DNA from: a virus
Virus record (IMG/VR): IMGVR_UViG_3300044712_001970
Coordinates: 1 to 35,902 of that record
Strand: one strand, 5' to 3'
Length of the DNA stretch: 35,902 nt
In this document: positions 30,224-35,902 of the stretch, piece after piece
Layout: every line of letters starts with the position of its first letter
Numbering within the stretch: the stretch's first letter is position 1
Translations under genes and position numbers: made by a program
Notes under the pieces: generated by a model
Database searches by the model: none
The model's input: the letters and a program-made list of their open reading frames with translations, nothing else
What the model was told of the DNA's origin: nothing

Positions 30224-32145
30224 GAGGCCTCCTGGGCGGCGGTGAGGAGCGAGATCCGGAGCGACTGGTACCGCGCCGCGTGGCGGGTGTAGTGCTCGGA
30301 CTGCTCATAGAATCGGGCGAAGGTGCGCTCGTCGGCGGGCAGTTCCCGGCCGGCCGCCTCGAGGCGGAGCAGGGCCTCGTAGTGTTCGCCTTCGTCCAGG
30401 CCGGGGAGCTGCTCCCAGATCCGGTCCTCGTCGGTCTCGACCGTCATCGCCGCCGCCCGGGCCTCGATCTGTTCCACGTCCCGCTCCGGCAATGCCCGGA
30501 GCGGAGCGCGGGCCGGTGTTTCCTCCTGGACCAGGGCGAGCTGCGCCCGGGTGGCGGGAATGATCTCGTCCTCGCAAAACTCGCGGGCCAGGGCGCCGAC
30601 CTGTTTCTCCAGGCCCTTCTTCATCTCGATCTGGCGGGCAAGTTCGGCCCGGTCGGAGTCGGTCCCCAGGCAGGCCATCGCGTGGACGCTGGGCGTCTCG
30701 GTGGCCTCGCAGAGGAACTTCCCGTCCGGGTCGTAAACCTTGATCGCGGCCGGGTCGGACAGGTCGTAACGCACCGTCACGTTGTGGCGGCGGCCGTGGA
30801 GTTCCGGGTGGAAGTAGCGCCGGCCGGCGAGGTGGATCCCGTCCCGGTGGATGGTCCGGATCTCGGCCTCGAGCATGAGATAATCGAGCGCCGCGCGGTC
30901 GATCACCGGGAGGGAACTGGCCGCAAGCTCGGCGTCGAACACCTGGCGCGAGGTCTGCCCCTTGAGCCGGCCGTCCTCGTGGGTGCGATCCATCCAGGAG
31001 TCGAACCAGGCGGCGATCGCGCGGTGGGCCTCGATCATGGTCGGGATGTATCCCTGGGTGGCCTTCTCATAGACCCGGCGGTGGAGGGTCTCGCCGCGGT
31101 TGAGCCTCGGGGGCTTGCGCTCGATGCTGGTCCCGGTGTAGGAGCTGACCGACCGCTCGAACTCGGCGAAGTCGCGGAAGAAACGCTCGATCGGCTTGGA
31201 CTGTCCGTGGTACGGCCAGGCGTTGATGACCTTCATCCCGAGCCGCTCATAAAGTCCATTCTGTGTTGAGAGGTCCTCGCCCTTGAAGAACTTCGCGCCG
31301 AAGGCGCGGCCGTTGTCGAGGTAGGCCACGCGCGGGATCCGGCCGGTCCGGAGCAGCGCGCGGCGGAACGCCGAGGCGATCGCGCGGGTGTTTTCCGTCG
31401 GCATCAGCTCCCAGCCCAGCGGGGACTCGCTCTTGTAGTCGGTCCAGAGGACCAGCTCCATCCGCTTCGGCTTGCCGGTCCAGGGGTTGAGGATCTCGAA
31501 GTTGCAGACGTGGCCATCGGCGACCAGAACCTCGCCCGCGCCGATCTCGGAGTAGTCGCGGGTGAGATAGAAGGCGAACTTGTCGTTGTAGGCCTTGGAG
31601 CCCTCGCGGAGGATGGTCGCCTCGGCCCCGTTCTCAGAGGTCCACTTCTTGAGCCAGCGGTAGAAGGTGTCGTCGGACTGCGGGGCCGGGATGCCGGCGG
31701 CACACATCAGGCGGCGCGCTCTCCGGATGACCTCCGAAAGCAGCGGGGCGTTCGGGTGGAGGTAGAGGGAGAGGAGGATTTTCTGCTGGTCCGGCGTCAC
31801 CGAGCTCGCGCGAGACCCGCCGCGGCGGTCCTTCAGATCCAGGGCGTCGCCGGTCTCGCGGACAACCGCCGCCCAGCGCTCCACCGTCGGGGCGCTCACC
31901 GTCCCCAGCAAAGCGAACAGGGCCGGCCAGATGCCAAGATTGTAGGTGTCGATGAACGCCGCCCGGGCCTGGACCTTGCGGCCGTGGGGCGCCGAGGCGA
32001 TCGCGGCGGTGTAGCGGCGGGCCAGATCGGCGCGGGCCAGGGCGATCTCGGTCTTTTCGTTCGGTATGATTGCCGCGGCCAGCGTGACGCTGGACTCTTT
32101 GGTGTCCGGGCCGGGCAGCGCGAGGCGGGTTTCGGTGGTGTCCAT
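30220..32145 (-). CDS. Mu-type DDE transposase (MuA-like)
   Basis: 641 aa from ATG 32145 (GGGAG nine bases upstream; the GTG three codons earlier is less likely). Catalytic triad: D210 (LVADGHV), D277 (AYLDNGRAF) and E320 (PIERFFRDF). The D-D spacing of 67 equals that in MuA, D-E is shorter. N-terminal part has HTH-like helices (IWPALFALLGTVSAPTVERW). After the core comes the beta-barrel-like domain (GIHLAGRRYFHPELHGRRHN) and a C-terminal helical region for the ATPase. It cuts and joins phage ends for lysogeny and replication. An N-terminal palindrome encodes SSVTLAA. Confidence 0.95.
   Translation of the reverse strand: MDTTETRLALPGPDTKESSVTLAAAIIPNEKTEIALARADLARRYTAAIASAPHGRKVQARAAFIDTYNLGIWPALFALLGTVSAPTVERWAAVVRETGDALDLKDRRGGSRASSVTPDQQKILLSLYLHPNAPLLSEVIRRARRLMCAAGIPAPQSDDTFYRWLKKWTSENGAEATILREGSKAYNDKFAFYLTRDYSEIGAGEVLVADGHVCNFEILNPWTGKPKRMELVLWTDYKSESPLGWELMPTENTRAIASAFRRALLRTGRIPRVAYLDNGRAFGAKFFKGEDLSTQNGLYERLGMKVINAWPYHGQSKPIERFFRDFAEFERSVSSYTGTSIERKPPRLNRGETLHRRVYEKATQGYIPTMIEAHRAIAAWFDSWMDRTHEDGRLKGQTSRQVFDAELAASSLPVIDRAALDYLMLEAEIRTIHRDGIHLAGRRYFHPELHGRRHNVTVRYDLSDPAAIKVYDPDGKFLCEATETPSVHAMACLGTDSDRAELARQIEMKKGLEKQVGALAREFCEDEIIPATRAQLALVQEETPARAPLRALPERDVEQIEARAAAMTVETDEDRIWEQLPGLDEGEHYEALLRLEAAGRELPADERTFARFYEQSEHYTRHAARYQSLRISLLTAAQEAS
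32079..32093. repeat. CCAGCGTGACGCTGG palindrome in transposase gene
   Basis: Encodes SSVTLAA at residues 18-24, before the first folded domain. Confidence 0.65.
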
Positions 32146-32348
32146 TACATCCACTCCCGCGGGGACGTCGGGATGATGAGATAACGGGACGCGATCAGTT
32201 CCTTAGTGGCTTCAGACCATCCCTCGGCGACCTGATCGAGCAGGTCCATGCGTCCGCCGGCGACGGGGATCGGGTCCTGTGACTGCCGGCGTCCGTAGAG
32301 GTAGCCCAGTTCCTTGTACGCCTGGAACTTAACGATGGGCGCGTTCAT
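32145..32348 (-). CDS. Small early protein upstream of transposase
   Basis: 67 aa from ATG 32348 (ATGA overlap). Contents: FQAYKELGYLYGRRQSQDPI, then LLDQVAEGWSEATKELIASR. Its stop overlaps the transposase start region. No known domain; it is most likely helical. Confidence 0.6.
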   Translation of the reverse strand: MNAPIVKFQAYKELGYLYGRRQSQDPIPVAGGRMDLLDQVAEGWSEATKELIASRYLIIPTSPREWM

Positions 32349-32551
32349 CGGACTGCCTCCGGTATGGAGTGCGCGGGCTCGACCGCGCTCTGAATCTGCC
32401 GAGTCAGGCACTTCCCGGTTTCCGCGTCCAGGGAGAGCTTGCCGGGATAGCGGCAGCACTCCTTTTTATATAGAGAGTTGAGGTCGGCGAACCGGCAGCC
32501 CGGGCAACCGAGCTGGCGCTGCATCCGCGAGATCTGAGCGGCCTTGGTCAT
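32345..32551 (-). CDS. Small Cys-rich early protein
   Basis: 68 aa. Cysteines in GCPGCRF and KKECCRYPG plus a later KCLT suggest a small metal-binding knot (CxxC plus CC). The N-terminus is a basic helix (KAAQISRMQRQLG). It starts one base before the upstream stop (TAG ATG). Probably a zinc or iron-sulfur micro-domain; role unknown. Confidence 0.6.
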   Translation of the reverse strand: MTKAAQISRMQRQLGCPGCRFADLNSLYKKECCRYPGKLSLDAETGKCLTRQIQSAVEPAHSIPEAVR

Positions 32552-33094
32552 CTATGCCCTCACGAACCTTTCGACCAGGAACCGGCCAAACTGCCCGCCG
32601 CAGGCGGGGCGGAAGTCACCGATGCCCACGAACCTTCCGGCATAGACCAGAATCTCGTTGAGGGTTTCGGCGGAGATTTCGTCCTCGTCAAATTCGAGGG
32701 TGAAGGCCAGCGACCAGGCGGAAAGCATCGGGCGCGAGCGCACGATCCGCGCCCGCTGCACCACCACGGGGCGGCGGTCGATGGTGTAGTTCTGGTTGAG
32801 GTGCGGGATCATATCCGGCGAGATGGTGACGACCCCGGAGCCGAGCAGCAGTCGGTAGGTGGCTTTGCCGCTGCCCTTGACGGAAAATTTGGAGCCGGCC
32901 TTTCTGAGAGCTCCGATCAAGTGGTCGGCGGGTTGGCAAATTTTTCCGTCGGCGTCTCGGTAAAAATAAGAATCGGTGTCGTCCTGCTTCCGGGTTCGGT
33001 TGTTTTTCGTGCTGGCCCCGTCGTCGATTCCGTAGCGGTGCTGGAGGAGGGGGCTGGTCCCGGTGATGGTCACAAAATATTTTGCCAGTTTCAT
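32552..33094 (-). CDS. Conserved phage protein with GIGDFRP motif, RAMP-like impression
   Basis: 180 aa from ATG 33094 (AAGGAT upstream). N-terminal strand KYFVTITGTSPLLQHRYG, a middle rich in beta strands, then YTIDRRPVVVQRARIVRSRP and the glycine-rich YAGRFVGIGDFRPACGGQFG with RF. The N-terminal G-T-S-P-L-L-Q-H pattern and C-terminal Gly-rich loop recall RAMP/Cas7-type RNA-binding folds. That is a visual impression, not an established assignment. It is preceded by a hairpin and the 14-unit pentamer array, so it may act on its own leader RNA. Confidence 0.6.
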   Translation of the reverse strand: MKLAKYFVTITGTSPLLQHRYGIDDGASTKNNRTRKQDDTDSYFYRDADGKICQPADHLIGALRKAGSKFSVKGSGKATYRLLLGSGVVTISPDMIPHLNQNYTIDRRPVVVQRARIVRSRPMLSAWSLAFTLEFDEDEISAETLNEILVYAGRFVGIGDFRPACGGQFGRFLVERFVRA

Positions 33095-33120
33095 CGGCTT
33101 ATCCTTTTTTGTTTGCCGGA

Positions 33121-33140
33121 GCCGGTGGGTTAGCACCGGC
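33121..33140 (-). promoter_or_regulatory. Hairpin between pentamer array and GIGDFRP gene
   Basis: Seven-base stem GCCGGTG/CACCGGC with a six-base loop, 27 bases upstream of the ATG at 33094. Without a U-run it is unlikely to terminate; it may insulate the ribosome site from the array. Confidence 0.5.
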
Positions 33141-33144
33141 CCCA

Positions 33145-33214
33145 GCCCTTACCTCACCTCGCCTCGCCTTGCCATGCCCGACCTCGCCACGCCATACCTG
33201 GCCTCACCCTTCCT
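33145..33214 (-). repeat. Pentanucleotide-phased GG array (14 units)
   Basis: Seventy bases divide without a gap into 14 pentamers, every one with GG at positions 2-3 on the minus (transcribed) strand; the pattern is [AGT]GG[TC]N in 12 of 14. The flanking bases vary, so this is not a simple tandem repeat. It begins at the stop codon of the upstream gene. As RNA it offers GG pairs every five bases, compatible with two-layer G-quadruplexes, many AGG ribosome-site mimics, or a protein stepping every five bases. Confidence 0.85.
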
Positions 33215-33669
33215 TACAACTCGATCTCCAGGGCCATCTTTTTGGCTTGTTTTCTCGCCTCGCGGGCGGCGAGTTCGGCCTTGGCCCAACTCAGAATCAA
33301 CCAGTCGGCATCGTCAACAACACGGCAGCCGCACGCCCGGGCGATGACCTCCAGCGGCCGGAAATCTTCGAGCGCGCGGCAGGTGAGCACGAGAAAACGA
33401 ACCGGGGGAACGTGATTGGTGGCGGAGGCCGAGGACCACTTGTCCAAAAGCGCCCGCGTCACCGGCTTTTTGCTGACAATTCCCGACCGCGCGGCCAATT
33501 TGTTGACCAGGTCGGCGACCTCGTCGCGGGAAAGTTTGGAGTCATGCAGGGCCGCGGCCAGCGCGGACTTGAGGCCGGCGGTCAGGTCGAGATCGAGGTA
33601 GCCGAAAAGTGACTCCTGGTGGGCGGGGCGGTTGTCCGAACCCCGTTGGGAATTGCTATTGACCATCAT
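33214..33669 (-). CDS. HTH-containing early protein
   Basis: 151 aa from ATG 33669 (tandem ATGATG with GGCGGTGGG upstream), overlapping the end of the previous gene; the longer frame to 33780 lies inside that gene. Helix segment KLSRDEVADLVNKLAARSG followed by SKKPVTRALLDKWSSASA looks like an HTH. Later conserved-looking part: PPVRFLVLTCRALEDF, ACGCRVVDDADWLILSWAKA and a basic helical end. Probably a regulator in the first steps of lytic growth; no named family assigned. Confidence 0.65.
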   Translation of the reverse strand: MMVNSNSQRGSDNRPAHQESLFGYLDLDLTAGLKSALAAALHDSKLSRDEVADLVNKLAARSGIVSKKPVTRALLDKWSSASATNHVPPVRFLVLTCRALEDFRPLEVIARACGCRVVDDADWLILSWAKAELAAREARKQAKKMALEIEL

Positions 33670-34129
33670 GCCCACCGCCGCTATAATCCCCATCAATGAG
33701 CGCAGGATTTTCATCAGGTTTGGTTCCCTCGACCGGCACGGTTGCAATGAAGTCCGCCTGGGGGATTTCAGGTTCTTCATTATTAATAGAGGAATCTGGC
33801 CGGACGAGGGATGGGTCCGGGTGGGTCAAGCCCGGAGGTGGGACCGGAACGGAAGCAGAGCACGCGGGGGTCGCGGACTCGTTTTTTATGGGGTCGGGGA
33901 GTTCCTCAATGGTGAGGTGGCAGATCCGGCGGACGGCGGCATGGGAGTTGGTTAAGGCAGCCAGACCGCGAGCCACCTGTAAGCTATTGTGTTTACTGTT
34001 AAAAAAACCCACTACCAATGACGGGCTGCACCCGATGTGACGGGCCACGGCCGACATGGTGAGTGGGCGGTGCTGCTTTTTCAACAGGCGGAGTAGATCA
34101 AGGTACCGTTTTGTCTGTGACGGATTCAT
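33656..34129 (-). CDS. Ner/Cro-position HTH regulator, first early gene
   Basis: 157 aa. Residues ~5-50 (RYLDLLRLLKKQHRPLTMSA with VARHIGCSPSLVVGFFNS) are a helix-turn-helix DNA-binding segment. Residues ~75-157 are Pro/Glu-rich and disordered-looking. It is divergent from the repressor, where Mu has ner and lambda has cro, so it probably turns down repressor and early transcription. The transcript predicted from the strong promoter begins only a few bases before the ATG at 34129, and no ribosome site is present. The start is probably near-leaderless. Confidence 0.65.
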   Translation of the reverse strand: MNPSQTKRYLDLLRLLKKQHRPLTMSAVARHIGCSPSLVVGFFNSKHNSLQVARGLAALTNSHAAVRRICHLTIEELPDPIKNESATPACSASVPVPPPGLTHPDPSLVRPDSSINNEEPEIPQADFIATVPVEGTKPDENPALIDGDYSGGGHDGQ

Positions 34130-34196
34130 TGATGGGATTCATCTTAACACACCTTTCGCGGTGTGTCAACAAGGTTTTTTTAAAAAAACACCAGCG
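34130..34196. promoter_or_regulatory. Divergent lysis-lysogeny control region
   Basis: 67 bases between repressor (plus) and Ner-like gene (minus). The minus strand has TTGACA (34169-34164), exactly 17 bases, then TAAGAT (34146-34141), a near-consensus sigma70 promoter. The inverted repeat ACACACC/GGTGTGT (34147-34153 and 34160-34166) overlaps the -35 and fills the spacer; it is the likely repressor operator. A second palindrome-like tract, GGTTTTTTT/AAAAAAACACC (34173-34192), lies next to the repressor start. No clear plus-strand promoter was found. Confidence 0.85.
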
Positions 34197-34952
34197 ATGA
34201 TGAAAAACGACATAGGTATCGGTGGCAGGATAAAGGAATTAAGAAAGGATCGTCACTTTACACAAGAGATGGTCGCCAAGGAGGCGGGTGTTCATTTAAA
34301 CACTTACAGCCGTTGGGAGCGAGGTTTGACGGAGCCCTCGGTTGGAGAGGTGGTTCAATTAGCCAAAATTTTCAAGGCACGGACTGACTGGATCATTCAT
34401 GGGACAGGAACCAGGGACGTTCCTCCAAACCTGGACAGCTATGACAGTACTTATTTTTACTCCCCCACCACGGGAATCACCGACGCAGATCGCGCCGTCG
34501 GCAGAGAGGGTGAAAAACTTGTTTATGAAAACGCGAAAATTGTCGCCCTGGGAGAAGCCCGTTCCATTCCTGTCGTCGGAATGGTCCACGCTGGAGAATG
34601 GGCCGAGGCCTGTGATGGTGGTTATCCTCCTGGACGCGCTGACAGCTTCGTTGTTTCCGACGTTCGTGGTAAAAACCTTTTCGCGGTTAGGGTCGAGGGC
34701 GATTCAATGGAGCCTGACTTTAAACCCGGTGACATTATAATTATTGACCCCACGGCCGAGCCCGTCGTTGGCGATTTTGTTATCGTGAAGATTGAATCTA
34801 CTGAAGAGGTCACCTTCAAAAAGCTCATCTATCGGACAAAAAAGCTTGTCATCTTTCGTCCCCTCAATATAAATTATGAAGACATCGCGTTGACGCCCAA
34901 GGATCCATTTCGTATTATTGGCCGTGTGGTCGAACGTAAAACCCTGCTTTAG
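34197..34952 (+). CDS. LexA/CI-type repressor with S24 self-cleavage domain
   Basis: 251 aa from ATGATG at 34197; the longer frame to 34056 has no ribosome site. Residues ~8-65 are an HTH_3 domain (GGRIKELRKDRHFTQEMVAK, then HLNTYSRWERGLTEPSVGEV). The C-terminal S24 domain has an Ala-Gly cleavage site (MVHAGEW, 132-133), nucleophile Ser170 (EGDSMEP) and general-base Lys208 (EEVTFKK). Repressors of this type are cleaved with RecA help, so the prophage should respond to DNA damage, unlike Mu c. The gene is AT-richer than the rest of the phage, typical of a lysogeny gene. Confidence 0.92.
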   Translation: MMKNDIGIGGRIKELRKDRHFTQEMVAKEAGVHLNTYSRWERGLTEPSVGEVVQLAKIFKARTDWIIHGTGTRDVPPNLDSYDSTYFYSPTTGITDADRAVGREGEKLVYENAKIVALGEARSIPVVGMVHAGEWAEACDGGYPPGRADSFVVSDVRGKNLFAVRVEGDSMEPDFKPGDIIIIDPTAEPVVGDFVIVKIESTEEVTFKKLIYRTKKLVIFRPLNINYEDIALTPKDPFRIIGRVVERKTLL

Positions 34953-34966
34953 CCCAGGATGTAATC

Positions 34967-35275
34967 ATGCTCAAAATTTTTGTCTATATAATACTGCCGC
35001 TCGCCATCGTCATCGGCTACTACATCTACGCCAATACCCGGCCGAAGGCCAAACTGTTCTGCCCCGCCTGTGGCACCCTCGCCGTGCCCAAACAAGCTCG
35101 GCGCGGATCGCTCGGCGTCGAGGTCGTCCTCTGGCTCCTCCTCCTGGTTCCCGGACTGATCTATTCCGTCTGGCGCCTCTCGGGTGACACCAACACCTGC
35201 CCTGCCTGTGGAGCTCGAACCCTCATCCCCGCCGACTCCCCCGTCGCCGTCCGAATGCTCCAGGGCAAAAAGTGA
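34967..35275 (+). CDS. Zinc-ribbon membrane protein (lysogeny-region cargo)
   Basis: 102 aa, 14 bases after the repressor with AGGA before the ATG. Two membrane segments: residues ~4-21 (IFVYIILPLAIVIGYYIY) and ~51-70 (VEVVLWLLLLVPGLIYSVWR). CPACG pairs at C32/C35 and C78/C81 on the same side form a split zinc ribbon. It sits outside the lytic operons and in tandem with the repressor, so it is probably expressed in the lysogen and may change the host envelope or exclude other phages. Function is not known. Confidence 0.65.
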   Translation: MLKIFVYIILPLAIVIGYYIYANTRPKAKLFCPACGTLAVPKQARRGSLGVEVVLWLLLLVPGLIYSVWRLSGDTNTCPACGARTLIPADSPVAVRMLQGKK

Positions 35276-35536
35276 CCACGAGCTGCGGGAGAAATAAAAA
35301 TAATATTTTTTTGTTCCCGGACCCCGTTTTTCGCGTCTTCTTTCCCGGGAGGATCACTTTCTTGATTTTTTGTAAGCTATATTACAAATTATCCAACTTT
35401 TTCATTTTGAATGCGGAAAAATCGTCATCGTTTTCACTCTGTTGATTTTTTTAATTATTTCTTGATTTTATAATTCAAGTGTATTTTATCAATCATAACC
35501 TGTTGATCTTTAGAACGAAGGTGCTGTTTTTACCCA
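35276..35536. other. Early-end (attL-like) region with transposase-binding sites
   Basis: AT-rich non-coding stretch with no gene. Read inward (minus strand), sites resembling the late-end pair occur at 35526-35504, 35483-35464, 35441-35421 and 35416-35395; the last matches the late-end site at 86-107 in 17 of 22 bases by eye. Repeated TTGATTTT tracts lie between them. The presumed phage end is near 35530-35536. Mu likewise has spaced L1-L3 sites here. Binding is inferred. Confidence 0.65.
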
Positions 35537-35902
35537 TGACCTGGCTGCGTCCGACGCCCGCCAGGCCGCATAAATGGGCTGAAGTTTTTCGGATAGGGTT
35601 TTTGTGTTTCTTGGCCCCTGCCGCCCGCATGATTACTGGGCTGTCAGGCCGTTTCAGGCCTGCTCAAGGTTTCTCAGGTTCCCTGCGGTGGTACACCAGG
35701 ATCGGGGCGGACCTGATTCCGGCGAACGGAACCAACGGATCCGACGGATCAGACGGATCGTCGCGTTGCCTTCGGGATGTTCCGTTTTATCCGTTGGTTC
35801 CGTTCGGTCGAATCAAGGCCACAGCCTCGCCAGTCGCCGCCCGGCAATCATTTCCGGTCTTATCCGTTCCATCCGATCCTCGTCCGTTTCATCCGTTTAA
35901 CC
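35537..35902. other. Probable host intergenic DNA beyond the prophage
   Basis: 366 bases without a convincing gene. It begins with nested hairpins (CCCAT/ATGGG and CCTGGC/GCCAGG, about 35533-35578). Then come repeated ATCCGT/ACGGAT units, including a perfect 18-base inverted repeat. No tRNA is seen and the plus-strand open frame of about 98 codons is made of these repeats. Confidence 0.5.
35723..35806. repeat. 18-bp perfect inverted repeat with ATCCGT units
   Basis: CGAACGGAACCAACGGAT (35723-35740) pairs with ATCCGTTGGTTCCGTTCG (35789-35806) across a 48-base loop that itself contains further ACGGAT units. More ATCCGT copies follow to 35898. Looks like a host dispersed element or a bidirectional terminator. 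Confidence 0.7.

Noticed and set aside
33145-33214. Pentamer array as a CRISPR array or a coding repeat
   Set aside because: Units are five bases with no spacers, and translations in any frame are interrupted or shadow-like; five-base phasing would shift the frame.
34056-34197. N-terminal extension of the repressor
   Set aside because: It would run through the operator and the strong divergent promoter, and it adds Cys/Arg-rich sequence unlike HTH repressors.
35604-35900. 98-aa plus-strand open frame in the right flank
   Set aside because: Made of ATCCGT/ACGGAT repeats (SGERNQRIRRIRRIV and similar) and runs off the window; no gene character.
1-35902. tRNA or rRNA genes
   Set aside because: No cloverleaf-like or rRNA-like segments were recognised at either phage border or in the gaps.

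Overview
The window holds an essentially complete Mu-like transposable prophage with a siphovirus-type tail module, at about bases 53-57 to 35536, with short stretches of probable host DNA at both edges. The evidence is a DDE transposase with its AAA+ partner, GemA and Gam, then the Mu head block (gp27, TerL gp28, portal gp29, MuF gp30, gpG/gp31, protease/scaffold, gpT, FluMu_N, gp36, gp37), then a lambda/GTA-like tail block (tube, G/GT chaperones, tape measure, distal tail, BR0599 hub, P60 peptidase, tip). This layout recalls B3/D3112-type phages rather than Mu itself. The DNA is GC-rich and strongly GC3-biased. The host cannot be named from the sequence. It is probably a GC-rich Gram-negative bacterium; a PVC-superphylum host is only a guess, based on the abundant small palindromes and an LVIVD propeller.

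Layout: all phage genes except two lie on the minus strand. On the plus strand at the right are a LexA/CI-type repressor (34197-34952) and a small zinc-ribbon membrane protein (34967-35275). A compact divergent control region (34130-34196) carries a textbook minus-strand promoter with an operator palindrome in its spacer. The early operon runs leftward from 34129 to 25161: HTH regulators, a conserved phage protein preceded by a pentanucleotide-phased array, transposase, AAA+ ATPase, GemA, many small zinc or helical proteins and Gam, mostly linked by ATGA or GTGA overlaps. The late operon runs from 25078 to 277: lysis (amidase, small membrane proteins), packaging and head, then tail. The right end (35395-35526) and left end (64-105) each carry repeated sites resembling MuA-binding sites, oriented inward.

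Working picture: the S24 repressor holds the early promoter shut and is probably cleaved during the SOS response. The early genes then carry out replicative transposition, and the late genes build a capsid with a long non-contractile tail.

The most unusual features are: (1) a 14-unit, 5-nt-phased GG array in front of a protein with a glycine-rich GIGDFRP motif; (2) a beta-propeller inserted between two duplicated halves of a distal tail protein; (3) a gp37 tail-completion domain fused to a 600-residue LamG/Ig-like region; (4) tandem tail-tube paralogues; (5) several families of tiny palindromes scattered through phage genes and gaps, one with an invariant CAACGA loop on changing stems; (6) an internal scaffold start, a likely -1 frameshift, and micro-ORFs with strong ribosome sites.
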